The notes: generated by a model not told the origin, from the sequence alone. Shown: positions 48,316 through 58,264, counted from the stretch's first letter. The stretch: DNA of 64,000 nucleotides from Desulfobulbaceae bacterium (GCA_019163335.1 JAFLKM010000025.1:1-64000), one strand, 5' to 3'. Numbers and translations are program-made.

Positions 48316-48366
48316 AAACGGGGGCTGTCAACCGAATCTTTGGTTGACAGCCCCCGTTTCTTTTTC
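48316..48366 (+). terminator. Strong terminator-like hairpin
   Basis: AAACGGGGGCTGTCAACC-gaatcttt-GGTTGACAGCCCCCGTTT then CTTTTTC; perfect 18-bp stem. Confidence 0.7.
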
Positions 48367-48395
48367 ATCATCCATACTCGTCCCCTAACTTCAAG

Positions 48396-48433
48396 CCCCC
48401 TCCTTGTTTGAAGGAGGGGGATGGGGGTGGTTT
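48396..48433 (-). repeat. CCCCCTCCTT/AAGGAGGGGG hairpin repeat, copy 4
   Basis: CCCCCTCCTTgtttgAAGGAGGGGGATGGGGGTGG. Confidence 0.8.
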
Positions 48434-48465
48434 TTCGTTCAAGAAAAAAAGATTCGATCAACCAC

Positions 48466-49281
48466 TTATCCGTTCTTCTTTTCCTCTTCCTTGCCCAGCC
48501 CCTGCACAAGCATGGCTCCGGCCAGGCCAAGAAGGCCCAGATCCTGCGCCTTGCGCATTGCCGGTTTGATCATGGCCGTCAGCATTGTCCGCCGGTTGAC
48601 GGCATCGATGTCGGCTATCGCCGCCGGGGTATAGTCCTGGAAAAGAAGGCTGATGTCTTTCTTCTTGCCGTAATATTTGGAGTTCGGGCCAATACTGCCG
48701 CCTTTCGGCTCCAGTCCTTTTGCCCCTTTCTTGACATACTTGGCAACTTCTGAGTTTGGATCATCAAGGTCGCCGAAGATCCGGGCATTGGTGATACAGG
48801 TTTGCACGCAGGCGGGGAGAAGTCCGGCTTCCACGCGTGGCATGCAGTAGGTGCATTTGTCCGCCTTGCCGTCTCCGACATCATCAATCATTGCCGGGTT
48901 GATATAGCGGGCATTGTAAGGGCAGACCTCGACGCAGGCACCACAGCCGAGACAGCGGCTTTTGTCGATCTGGACGGTTCCGTTCACCGGATCTTTCCAG
49001 GTTGCGGCCACGGATTTGGTGATGGTCTTGCCTGTGGCATCGGTAAAGGTCATCTTCACCGGATCGGCAGGGCAGACATCCACGCAGGGTGGTTTTGTAC
49101 AGTGATTGCAGAGACCGGGATAGTAGGTGGAGGCAAGCTCGTCTCCTACCTTGCTCGGCCCCAGGCGGTAGACCCAATTACGGTGAAACTCCACCGGAAC
49201 CTCCCACTCCGACAAACAGGCAATGGTGCAGGCGTGACAGCCGACACAGCGCTCAAGATCAATGATCATTCCATATTGCAT
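48466..49281 (-). CDS. 4Fe-4S dicluster protein, electron-transfer subunit of molybdopterin oxidoreductase
   Basis: MIIDLERCVGCHACTIACLSEWEVP; CNHCTKPPCVDVCP; DKSRCLGCGACVEVCPYNAR; KADKCTYCMPRVEAGLLPACVQTC. Confidence 0.92.
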   Translation of the reverse strand: MQYGMIIDLERCVGCHACTIACLSEWEVPVEFHRNWVYRLGPSKVGDELASTYYPGLCNHCTKPPCVDVCPADPVKMTFTDATGKTITKSVAATWKDPVNGTVQIDKSRCLGCGACVEVCPYNARYINPAMIDDVGDGKADKCTYCMPRVEAGLLPACVQTCITNARIFGDLDDPNSEVAKYVKKGAKGLEPKGGSIGPNSKYYGKKKDISLLFQDYTPAAIADIDAVNRRTMLTAMIKPAMRKAQDLGLLGLAGAMLVQGLGKEEEKKNG

Positions 49282-49458
49282 TATAAAAATCCTCCTAAAA
49301 AAATACTCATTCCACTAAGGTTGCAGGCCGACAGTCTCACAGGTGGCGTCTTTGCCGTCTGTGGCTCGCACTACGCTTAAGCACCCATGCTTTTTTGCTG
49401 GCGCGCGTTTGCCTATTTGGGGTGTCAACGTGCATACCTGGTGGAATCATGAGTTGGT

Positions 49459-51699
49459 TCAAGCCGGCATATCCAGGGTCTTGCCATCCTTGGTCAGTTT
49501 AACAAAATTATTGCGCATTCCATGAACGCCGGACTCCGGATCTATGGCGATCTTGGTGATCAGGCTCTGCTCATCAACACCTTTGCCGCCACAGATGCTC
49601 AGCATTGGATTGACCATTCCGTAGCCATGATACATATAGACGCAATCCTTCCTGATCCCCGGGGTTACCTTGACGATGGTGGTGGTGCGTGATTTAACCC
49701 CTTCACTGTTGATAAATCCCACCGAGTCGCCCTCTTTCAAACCAAGTTTGGCTGCCACCGTATCGTTGAGCCAGACCGGATTTACCGGCATGGCATGATG
49801 CAGCCAGATATTGTTCTGGGTGCGGCTGAAAGAATGAACCGGAGCACGGCCAAAGAGCAGACGGGCATGACCGGCGGGGACATTTTCCACCGGGATATAC
49901 GTGGGAGCACCAGGGAAGCCGGCATCGGCTATTTCATCACTGAACAACTGAACCATGAAATCCTCGGGCACGGCACCGGCTGGCTTGCCCGGCTGCAGGT
50001 GGATGCCACCCTCTGCCTTGATGGAGGCCAGGGTTGTCTTGGAAGCCTCCAGAGTCTTGTTCACCAGTTCTTCCAGGGACTGTACCGGGATATCCTTCTC
50101 ATGGCCCATGCGCTTGGCGATTTCGTTGGTGATATAGACCTGATCCTTGCGCTCAAACTGGGGTTCCACCATGGGATAGCGAGGGGCGATGTACTGGGTT
50201 GGTTCTTTATCATCGGCCTTGACATAGGTCGCGCCGACCTTGATCTCGTCGTACCGTTCCAGATACGAGGATTCGGGAAGGAGAATGTCGGCCCACATGG
50301 TGACATCGGTGGGCATGACATCGACACACATGACGAAATCCATGGCCTTGAAGACCTGCTTCATCTTCTCCTGATTGGGGATGGTCTGCATCGGATTCTG
50401 ACCCCAGACCACACAGCCTTTGATTGGATATGGCTTGCCGCTGATCGCACAGTCACGGATGAGTTCCGTTGGGGTGCCTGGAGGGGCATAGGGGTGATGC
50501 ATTTTGTTGTTGTGGTAATTGAGGTTGTGCTCATTCCCATGTTCCTCAGCGGCCCAGCTGGTCTTGCTGAGTTTTGGCTTTTTGGGAGGGAGCCAGCCGC
50601 CTTTCACATAGTAGGCGCCAAGCAGTGCGGTCAGGCAGGCCAGAGCCCGGCCGCGCTGGAAGTCATTGCCATACCAGGAGGAGAAACGGCCGGGGTGGAT
50701 GGTGACATTTGGGGCATTGGCGGCAAGCAGGTCTGCCACCTCCTTGATCTGAGCTGCAGGGATTTCACACTCCTTGGCAGCCTTGTCCAGGGTCCATTCG
50801 GCAATGGACTGGGAAAACTTGTCAAAGCCTGCGGTATGGTTGGTGACAAATTCCTGGTTGTACTTTTTATTCTGCACCAGGTAATTCATGATGGCGAGAA
50901 GATAGGCGGTATCGGTGCCCGGCTTGATCTGTACCCAGATGTCGGACTTGGCGGCCGAGGCGGAGTAGCGGGGGTCAGCGACAATCAGTTTCGCGCCGTT
51001 CTGGAGTCCTTTGATATAGTTTTTGGTGTGAGAAACATGGATGTTCTCACCAAAATGACAGCCCACAAGGAAGATGACCTTGGCGTTGGCCATGTCCACA
51101 TACTCTTCGGGAGCCTCGTTGATACTGGCCATATAAGCGGTGTCGCGGACGCCGCGGCATTGAAAAAAGGAGGCCTCACTGACATTGTGGGTGCCCACCG
51201 TGCGCTCAAAATAGTGCATGGGATATTTAGCAGAGGCACCATGGGGAAAGACACAGATCCCTTGGGGGCCATGCTGGTCAACCACGGCCTTGAGCTTGCT
51301 GCCACATTCATCCAGGGCTTCCTGCCAGGAGATCCGCTTCCATACCGGCTCACCGCGTTTGCCCACGTTTTTTAAGGGGTATTTCAGGCGATCGACATCA
51401 TAGAGCAGCTTGATTCCCGCATTGCCACGGGCACAGATGGACGTGCCGTTGTCAATGGATTTAGGGTTGCCCTCAAGTTTTATCAACTGGCCGTCACGAA
51501 CCTTACCCACCATCTGGCAGCGCCAGAAACACATTTCGCATAGTCCGCCCACCACTGTTGTGTCATTCATGGTACCCTTTGGTTCAAGGGACGCCTTGGT
51601 GACGCCTGTTTCCGCGCAGACGACCTTGGACAGCGGTATAGAAACTGCTGCCAGGGATGCCGTCTGAAGGAATTTACGCCTCGTTACATTGAAAGCCAT
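49459..51699 (-). CDS. Molybdopterin oxidoreductase catalytic subunit (Tat-exported, Psr/Phs-like)
   Basis: TRRKFLQTAS Tat motif; GGLCEMCFWRCQMVGKV 4Fe-4S motif; CARGNAGIKLLYDVDRLKYPLKNVGKRGE; LPESSYLERYDEI; start at MAFNVTRRKF. Confidence 0.88.
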   Translation of the reverse strand: MAFNVTRRKFLQTASLAAVSIPLSKVVCAETGVTKASLEPKGTMNDTTVVGGLCEMCFWRCQMVGKVRDGQLIKLEGNPKSIDNGTSICARGNAGIKLLYDVDRLKYPLKNVGKRGEPVWKRISWQEALDECGSKLKAVVDQHGPQGICVFPHGASAKYPMHYFERTVGTHNVSEASFFQCRGVRDTAYMASINEAPEEYVDMANAKVIFLVGCHFGENIHVSHTKNYIKGLQNGAKLIVADPRYSASAAKSDIWVQIKPGTDTAYLLAIMNYLVQNKKYNQEFVTNHTAGFDKFSQSIAEWTLDKAAKECEIPAAQIKEVADLLAANAPNVTIHPGRFSSWYGNDFQRGRALACLTALLGAYYVKGGWLPPKKPKLSKTSWAAEEHGNEHNLNYHNNKMHHPYAPPGTPTELIRDCAISGKPYPIKGCVVWGQNPMQTIPNQEKMKQVFKAMDFVMCVDVMPTDVTMWADILLPESSYLERYDEIKVGATYVKADDKEPTQYIAPRYPMVEPQFERKDQVYITNEIAKRMGHEKDIPVQSLEELVNKTLEASKTTLASIKAEGGIHLQPGKPAGAVPEDFMVQLFSDEIADAGFPGAPTYIPVENVPAGHARLLFGRAPVHSFSRTQNNIWLHHAMPVNPVWLNDTVAAKLGLKEGDSVGFINSEGVKSRTTTIVKVTPGIRKDCVYMYHGYGMVNPMLSICGGKGVDEQSLITKIAIDPESGVHGMRNNFVKLTKDGKTLDMPA

Positions 51700-52264
51700 C
51701 TTTTTTTTCCTCCGTTGTAAAAAAATCAATAAGGTTGACAACCATCCGGTAATATGGATGGCGAGTTTCTTTGCCGACCCGGGGACAAAATTGTTTGTAC
51801 CAGGGGCGAAATAGTGTGGTTAAGAATTCTTCCTCTCCAGCAAGGTCATTTTCCTGGACCAGGAGGGACAGAAATTCAAGTTCGTGGATCAGATGATCAG
51901 GCAGGTCAGCGTCTTTTTCCATGACAAAGCCTTTCGCCCGGTAGAAGCTCAGGGTCTTCAGGGCGAAAGCACCCTGCAGGGATTTATCCATGTACACCGA
52001 AGCATAGGGGGGGGCGACCACATGGGGGGCCCCATTGATAAAAAGACGGGTGTATTCAATTTGCAACGCTTCAATGGGGTCGGGAGATTGTGTCAGGATG
52101 TTTTGGATTTCTTGGCCCTCCGAGGTGGCACCCAGGGTATCCACAAGATTGAAGAAGGCCTGAAAAAAATCCTCGTTCATCCATTGAGGATCAGGGTACT
52201 GCATGCACCGGGCAAGGAAACGGTAGAAAAATGAGAGATCCTGGGAGGTGCTTGTTTCTGACAT
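51674..52264 (-). CDS. TorD-family molybdoenzyme chaperone
   Basis: FYRFLARCMQYPDPQWM...LQIEYTRLFINGAPHVVAPPYASVYMD; overlaps molybdoenzyme start; start at MSETSTSQ. Confidence 0.87.
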   Translation of the reverse strand: MSETSTSQDLSFFYRFLARCMQYPDPQWMNEDFFQAFFNLVDTLGATSEGQEIQNILTQSPDPIEALQIEYTRLFINGAPHVVAPPYASVYMDKSLQGAFALKTLSFYRAKGFVMEKDADLPDHLIHELEFLSLLVQENDLAGEEEFLTTLFRPWYKQFCPRVGKETRHPYYRMVVNLIDFFTTEEKKDGFQCNEA

Positions 52265-52598
52265 AAGAGGCATTGCCGAAAAAGACTTTTTTCCCCGGCA
52301 AAGAAGAGATGAAATGCTAGAGAAAGAGAGAAACAACACGAAAGAAGACTCTTCCTTCAGCGTGTTCTCCACTGTTTAAATCATTATCAGTGATCAAGAA
52401 AGGTCGAGCTGAGGGGGAGGTGCGAGCGAAGGATCTTGTCGCATTGAAGAGTTCTTTTCCTCAATTCTTTATGCGTGTGGAGTAAACCCCGCTAACCCGA
52501 TTTTGTCAAGGGAGTTAGCGGGCTCAGCAGGGAGAACGAAATGGAAAATGTTTGAGAAAGGAGGCCGCTGATGGAGTTGGCCATGGGAGGCCTCATAA

Positions 52599-53363
52599 TT
52601 ATTTTTTCTTGAGTAAACGAGTTGCCTCCCAGGCAGCGCCTATGGCGCCGATGAGCTGTGGCTCCTGCGGAACAATAAAATCAATATTCAGCCTCTCCTC
52701 CAGCGCTTTTCTCAGAAAGCGGTTTTTGGCACCGCCCCCGGCGAACATGGCTGGCTGGACCACCCCGGTTCTCTTCATCATGCCGGCTGCGCGTTCGGCA
52801 ATGGAATCATGCACGGCACGAGCCACGTTGGCCCGATCAGCGCCCCTGTGAAGCAGGGACACCACCTCGGACTCGGCGAATACCGTGCACATGGATGATA
52901 TCTTGATCGGTTCGCCCCGGGCGGCAAAGGGGGATTCGACAAATTCGTCAAGGGTATAGCCCAAGGCAACGGCCATCACCTCGAGGAACTTGCCGGTGCC
53001 GGCGGCACATTTCTCGTTCATATAGAATTCTTCGACAGCCCCCTTTTCGTCAAGGAGGATGGCTTTGGTGTCCTGGCCGCCTATGTCGAGAATGGAGCGG
53101 ACGCCCGGGTTCACCAGGCGTGCTCCCCGGGCGTAAGCCTTGATTTCAGTGATGACCTGACCGGCAAACTGGGCGTTGGCCGCATGACGACCGTAGCCGG
53201 TGGCCACGATAAGATCATAGTCGAATCCGGCGACATGGTTTTTTGCCCGTCCAATCGGGTCATAGCCGGAATCCATAAGCTCCTGATGGATGACCGCTCC
53301 ATCGGCATTCATGAGGACAAAACCGATGGAGCGGGAACCGATGTCAATACCTGCCGCGATCAT
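52599..53363 (-). CDS. 2-hydroxyacyl-CoA dehydratase activase / BadF-BcrA family ATPase
   Basis: AAGIDIGSRSIGFVLMN; TGYGRHAANAQFAGQVITEIKAYARGA; RSILDIGGQDTKAILLDEKG; MNEKCAAGTGKFLEVMA. Confidence 0.93.
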   Translation of the reverse strand: MIAAGIDIGSRSIGFVLMNADGAVIHQELMDSGYDPIGRAKNHVAGFDYDLIVATGYGRHAANAQFAGQVITEIKAYARGARLVNPGVRSILDIGGQDTKAILLDEKGAVEEFYMNEKCAAGTGKFLEVMAVALGYTLDEFVESPFAARGEPIKISSMCTVFAESEVVSLLHRGADRANVARAVHDSIAERAAGMMKRTGVVQPAMFAGGGAKNRFLRKALEERLNIDFIVPQEPQLIGAIGAAWEATRLLKKK

Positions 53364-54655
53364 CCGTTCAGCTCTCGACGTTCACGCAGGGTCTCAAAAA
53401 AAGCCTCAATCCTGGTTTTGAGCTGACCTGCGTCTTCCTGAGAGTAGTCCGTCTCCAGACGCATGGCGGCAATGCCTTTTTCTTTCAAACTTTTTTCCAC
53501 CCGGAATCCCTCGATGGTGAACGGGTCGCAGGACTGCAGGGCATAATGGATGACGCCGTCTACCCGGTATTCCTTTGATTTTGCAAGGATCTTGTCGATG
53601 CGTGGCTGGTTGGGGGTAAAACAGGCACAGTCGATCTCCAGGCTGCGGCGGCAGATGGCCTCGATCATACCATCCATGTCCTTGTCTGCCACATCGCCCA
53701 CAAGGTTCTGGAAGGAACGCTCACCGGTGCATAACTCATCAAAAACGATGCGGGCGCCAGAGGTCTCCACCAGATGGGGAATCTTCCAGTTGGGGATGGC
53801 CATGGGGGTGCCGGTGACCATGATTCGCAGATCGTCCTCGATGGTTGCGGGAGGCGCATCGGCGTTTCGCTGTTCGAGCTCATCGCACAGCTCGTTGACC
53901 TTGAGGGTGAAGCGTTCCACATCGTCATAAAAGGCAATCTGGTTGATGAGCAGGGCGTCTTTGCCGCTGATTGGCGAGGGACTGGCCTTGCGGGTGGCGG
54001 AGAGGCGCTGGAGCGCTTTGCGCCGGGCGTCGATTTTTCGGATGCCTTCGCGCAGGTTTGCTTCGGTAACCGTGTTGCCGGTTAGCTTTTCAACAACGGT
54101 GATGAAACGACGGATTTCCCCGGCCCACATGCGGTGGTCCGCCTCGTTCTTCATCTGCGGGGTTTCCATGACGTGGACCGGAATATAGTCGTTCAGCACC
54201 TCGAAACTTTTCTTCTTGCCATCACAGGTGGTTTCACCGACCACCAGATCGGCGACCTCAAAATAGGGGCAGACCTTGTCGAGCTTAAAGCCCATAAAGG
54301 ATTTGATCAGGGCGCAGAGGTTGCGCGGCAGGATCTTTTCCACTTCGTCGCTTGCCCAGTCAATGCCGCCACAGAGGCCCACGCAGATGCCCCCTGCTGC
54401 ATAAATCACCTCCTCGGGAACAAAGACGCACATGGCGGCGAGCACCTTGCCGCCTTTGGCCTTGTGATCCATCAGTTCCTTGACACGCAGGCCATGAATC
54501 TCGGAGACCACAAAGTCGAAATATTCCATGCCCTTAGGCCTGTTAGTCTGGGAAAGGTAGATCTCCTTGTACAAACCGGGAAGGGCGTTCAGCAAGGCAT
54601 CGTGGGCGGGCAGATTCAAGCCCAGATCAGTCCACATTTGACGGTAATCGCTCAT
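53360..54655 (-). CDS. 2-hydroxyacyl-CoA dehydratase D-component-like / double-cubane-cluster-protein-like
   Basis: CVFVPEEVIYAAGGICVGLCGG; KVCPYFEVADLVVGETTCDGKKKSFEVL; FDELCTGERSF; paired with activase; start at MSDYRQMW. Confidence 0.87.
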   Translation of the reverse strand: MSDYRQMWTDLGLNLPAHDALLNALPGLYKEIYLSQTNRPKGMEYFDFVVSEIHGLRVKELMDHKAKGGKVLAAMCVFVPEEVIYAAGGICVGLCGGIDWASDEVEKILPRNLCALIKSFMGFKLDKVCPYFEVADLVVGETTCDGKKKSFEVLNDYIPVHVMETPQMKNEADHRMWAGEIRRFITVVEKLTGNTVTEANLREGIRKIDARRKALQRLSATRKASPSPISGKDALLINQIAFYDDVERFTLKVNELCDELEQRNADAPPATIEDDLRIMVTGTPMAIPNWKIPHLVETSGARIVFDELCTGERSFQNLVGDVADKDMDGMIEAICRRSLEIDCACFTPNQPRIDKILAKSKEYRVDGVIHYALQSCDPFTIEGFRVEKSLKEKGIAAMRLETDYSQEDAGQLKTRIEAFFETLRERRELNG

Positions 54656-55014
54656 GGTTTCTCCAATGTTAGAAAGTTGTTTGAGATGTTTGAGGACGGC
54701 AAGTTTGTTTGTCGTCCGGGGTTGTTTTTGTTCTCTTGCCTGTAGTCTGGTCAATGAAAAGCGCCAATGAGATGGCCTGGGAAAACCAGGAGTATTCAGC
54801 CGGAACATATTGCTGAACACCAGGGGGAAAGTGAGAAAGACTTACTTGTCAGGGATCTGAAAAGCAAATTGGTAATGCTGATAAGCTGGATGATCTGTAT
54901 AGGTTTTAGCTATGGGAGCACAGGGAAGGGGGGCGGAAAGAGAGTGTGCCTCTCCTGAGTTTCTCAGGCAGTTCGAGAAATCATGTGACTTGAAAGCCTG
55001 AGAAAACGAAGGAG

Positions 55015-57219
55015 TTATCCTATACGGATGCCGATTTGATAAACGGCCGTGGCCAGCAGGAAGGCAAAAATGGTGTTGAAAGAGACGGAAAACAGCGCCC
55101 AACCCCAGTGTCCGGCCTCTTTGGCGATGCAGACCACAGTGACAAAACAGGGGGCGTAGAACATGATGAAGATCAGGGCGGAGACTGCCACCACCTTGTT
55201 CCAGCTGGGATCGGTGGTCAGTCTCTGACCCAGGGAGTCAGAGGCCTCAGCTTTAACATCTCCCATGGAATAAGCGGTTCCCAGGGTGGAAATGATGACC
55301 TCTTTCGCTGCAAATCCGCCAACCAGGGCAATGTTGGTTCGCCATTCAAATCCAGCCAACGTTGAAACAGGTTCCAGGGCCAGTCCAATTTTTCCGGCAA
55401 TGGAGTTCCGCAGGGCCTGTTCGGATTCCTGGCGGTCTATAAAGGTAATTTGTTGGCGCAGGGCCAGGGCTTCTTCTGAAACTGCTTCTGATTTTGAGGT
55501 GCTTTCTGCGAGAATGGCGGGCGTCACGGCATCACTGATCTGCCGGCGCTGCTGCTCAAAATCTGCCTGGCGTGCCGCCGGAAGTTCCGGGTAGCTCATC
55601 ATTGCCCAGAGCAGGATGGAGATGCCAAGGATGACCGTGCCCGCTTTTTTGATGTACTGCCAGGTGCGCTCCCAGGTATGGATGGCCAGCCCTTGCATGG
55701 TGGGGAAGCGGTAGGGCGGTAGTTCCATGACAAAGGGCGTGGCCGCACCTTTGAGCACGGTCAGGCGTAGGAGTTTGGCGGCCAGCAGGGCGACCACCCA
55801 GGAAATAAGGGTGAACAGAAACATATACATCGCCTTATTTTCACTGAAGAAAGCACCAATCAACAGGGCGATGACCGGCACCTTGGCCCCGCAGTTCATG
55901 AAAGGGACGGTGAGAATGGTGGCCAGTCGCTCCTTGGGAGAGCGTAGGGTGCGCGTGGCCATGACTCCGGGAACGGCGCATCCGCCCGCGATTCCTCCGG
56001 AGATAATAAAGGGCATGACCGATGAGCCGTGCAGGCCGAAGATGCGGAAGATCCGATCCATCATGAAGGCGACCCGGGCAAGATAGCCGGAGTCTTCAAG
56101 GATGGCGATGCCTAAAAACATGAACATGATCAGGGGGACAAAGCCAAGGACGCCCCCCATACCGCCAATCACCCCGGAAATGAGCATCGACTTGACCGGA
56201 CCGTCGGGCAGGAGGGTTTCTGCCTGGCTGCCTAGCCAGCCAAAAAAGGATTCCAGCCACGATACCGGGATTTCACTCCAGGAAAAGGTGAACTGGTACA
56301 GACCAAAGAGTACCAGGCACATGAATAGCGGGCCAAGGAGACGATTGGTCAGGATCTTGTCGATCTTATCCGAGGTGTAAAGGCGATCCGTGTCAAAGCT
56401 ATGGGTCTGAACCCCCTGACGGAGGATGGATTTGATAAAGCCGTAGCGATGGTCAGCGATAATCGCTTCTGGATAGGCATCCATGGTTTTCAGGAGATGG
56501 TCAGAGACCTGAGTGACTTTTTCTTCCAGGCTGGTGGCGGTGAGACTGTTTTCCTGCCGTCCTTTCTGAAGCATCTGTTCATCATGCTCAAGATACTTGA
56601 TGGCGGTGAAACGGGGTGGGTAGGTGCTGAGTAGAAAATTCTGTTCGGTAATAAGGGTAATCATCTCCATGATTACCGCATCCAGATCTTCGCCATAGGA
56701 GATGTCGCGGGGTTGCCATTGCTGGCTCGATTGATGAACGGCCTGGCTGATGAGCAAATCGGTTCCCTGTCCATTCCGGGCGATTATTGGGGCAACCGGC
56801 ACTCCCAGGAGTGCCGCCAGTTTTTCGGGATTGATTGCAATGCCTCGATCTTTGGCCACATCAATCATGTTGAGGGCGATAATCAGGGGACATCCAAGTT
56901 CAAGAAACTGGGTGGTCAGATAGAGATTCCGCTCGAGATTGGAGGCGTCTATGATGTTGATGACGACCTGAGGCTTTTCATTCACCAGATAATCCCTGGT
57001 CACCACTTCTTCCACCGAATAAGCGGTGAGGGAATAGGTTCCCGGCAGGTCGGTGAGGTTGATCTCTTGGTTGTTGTGGGTGAAGAACCCTTCCTTGTAG
57101 TCAACGGTGATCCCTGGATAATTTCCCACATGTTGTCTGGCCCCGGTCAGGGTGTTGAACAGGGTGGTTTTTCCGGCATTGGGGTTGCCGGCAAGGGCCA
57201 TGTGGATAGGCTGTGTCAT
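55015..57219 (-). CDS. feoB: Ferrous iron transport protein B
   Basis: ALAGNPNAGKTTLFNTLTGARQHVGNYPGITV; DLPGTYSLTAYSVEE; membrane Gate motifs. Confidence 0.97.
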   Translation of the reverse strand: MTQPIHMALAGNPNAGKTTLFNTLTGARQHVGNYPGITVDYKEGFFTHNNQEINLTDLPGTYSLTAYSVEEVVTRDYLVNEKPQVVINIIDASNLERNLYLTTQFLELGCPLIIALNMIDVAKDRGIAINPEKLAALLGVPVAPIIARNGQGTDLLISQAVHQSSQQWQPRDISYGEDLDAVIMEMITLITEQNFLLSTYPPRFTAIKYLEHDEQMLQKGRQENSLTATSLEEKVTQVSDHLLKTMDAYPEAIIADHRYGFIKSILRQGVQTHSFDTDRLYTSDKIDKILTNRLLGPLFMCLVLFGLYQFTFSWSEIPVSWLESFFGWLGSQAETLLPDGPVKSMLISGVIGGMGGVLGFVPLIMFMFLGIAILEDSGYLARVAFMMDRIFRIFGLHGSSVMPFIISGGIAGGCAVPGVMATRTLRSPKERLATILTVPFMNCGAKVPVIALLIGAFFSENKAMYMFLFTLISWVVALLAAKLLRLTVLKGAATPFVMELPPYRFPTMQGLAIHTWERTWQYIKKAGTVILGISILLWAMMSYPELPAARQADFEQQRRQISDAVTPAILAESTSKSEAVSEEALALRQQITFIDRQESEQALRNSIAGKIGLALEPVSTLAGFEWRTNIALVGGFAAKEVIISTLGTAYSMGDVKAEASDSLGQRLTTDPSWNKVVAVSALIFIMFYAPCFVTVVCIAKEAGHWGWALFSVSFNTIFAFLLATAVYQIGIRIG

Positions 57220-57226
57220 GGGCTGA

Positions 57227-57406
57227 TTATCTCTTTTTCGTATGTTTTACAGGGGGGCATGAATGCGAGGAACAACCGCTGCAACCACCACCGCATGTCA
57301 TTTTTCCATTGGGATCAGTGGCGATCTTGTACTGGCGATAGATTTTTTTGCCGATGAAAAAAAGGCAAAAGCCTATAATGGTGATAATGATTAACGATTG
57401 CCACAT
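57227..57406 (-). CDS. FeoB-associated Cys-rich small membrane protein
   Basis: MWQSLIIITIIGFCLFFIGKKIYRQYKIATDPNGKMTCGGGCSGCSSHSCPPVKHTKKR* (59 aa, below ORF-track cutoff); translated by hand. Confidence 0.82.
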   Translation of the reverse strand: MWQSLIIITIIGFCLFFIGKKIYRQYKIATDPNGKMTCGGGCSGCSSHSCPPVKHTKKR

Positions 57407-57501
57407 AATAAATTGTCCGGTTCCCTTTCTCGGTTAACAGTTAGTTGCTCCTAAACATAAAGCCCCAAAAAAAACCGCAAAGAAGGCGGGGAGAGAGGCG
57501 C

Positions 57502-57813
57502 TTATATTTCGGTTACCAGTATATTCTTTGTGGTGTGGCTGTCTAAACTGAGGGTGGTTCCTTGCAGCTTCAACAGGCACTGCGCGCCATTTTCAGGGCA
57601 AAGTAACTCTGCCTCTTCCCCTGGATAAACTCCGAGGGACGCCATTCGTGCACAAAGTTTTCGGTCTCCGGTAATCTTGCAAATTTTCAGACGTCCGGAC
57701 CGGCAAGACTCGGAAAGGGGGGCGACGTGATTATGGCAGGGAGGCTGCTGCACACAGTTTCTAACCTTATTCGCCAGACAGGCACATTTGCGATGAAATT
57801 TCTTGAAGGTCAT
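57502..57813 (-). CDS. feoA: FeoA-domain protein with Cys-rich N-terminus
   Basis: CKITGDRKLCARMASLGVYPGEEAELLCPENGAQCLLKLQGTTLSLD (FeoA/SH3-like). Confidence 0.75.
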   Translation of the reverse strand: MTFKKFHRKCACLANKVRNCVQQPPCHNHVAPLSESCRSGRLKICKITGDRKLCARMASLGVYPGEEAELLCPENGAQCLLKLQGTTLSLDSHTTKNILVTEI

Positions 57814-58021
57814 GGCGTATTCCCTTTAGCAGACGTTAAGAAATAACTTTCCCTTATATGATCTTTTCTTTCCGGTTTCTTGAGCTGCTCTGATATCTCG
57901 TTTATGAAAATTCAATGGTTGAGGATTTAATGTATGAAAATTCAGTGAAAGAAAGTTATGTTTAGGTACAACAAACTTTAAGTCCTGTCAATAATTTTTC
58001 AAGAAAAAATCATCACTCTGA

Positions 58022-58264
58022 TCAGTCGTGCCCATCCACAAAAACGGTGATATGGTCGGCCTCGTTGTTGCGCAGGGTCAGGATACCGCCCATCACCCGC
58101 AGGGCTACAGGGTCATTGAGAGGGGCCCGACCCTGGATAGTGATTTTGGTGCCGGCAACCAGGCCCATTTCCCGCATTCGGAGGCCGAGTTCACCGCCAA
58201 CTTTTATGGCAGAAATGGTTCCCGATTGATCTTTTTTCATCTGTCGTAGGTTTATCTCGGGCAT
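58022..58264 (-). CDS. feoA: FeoA-family protein
   Basis: LGLRMREMGLVAGTKITIQGRAPLNDPVALRVMGGILTLRNNEADHITV. Confidence 0.9.
   Translation of the reverse strand: MPEINLRQMKKDQSGTISAIKVGGELGLRMREMGLVAGTKITIQGRAPLNDPVALRVMGGILTLRNNEADHITVFVDGHD

Noticed and set aside
49795-51375. 526-aa plus-strand ORF
   Set aside because: Antisense to the molybdopterin oxidoreductase; His/Gly-rich shadow translation.
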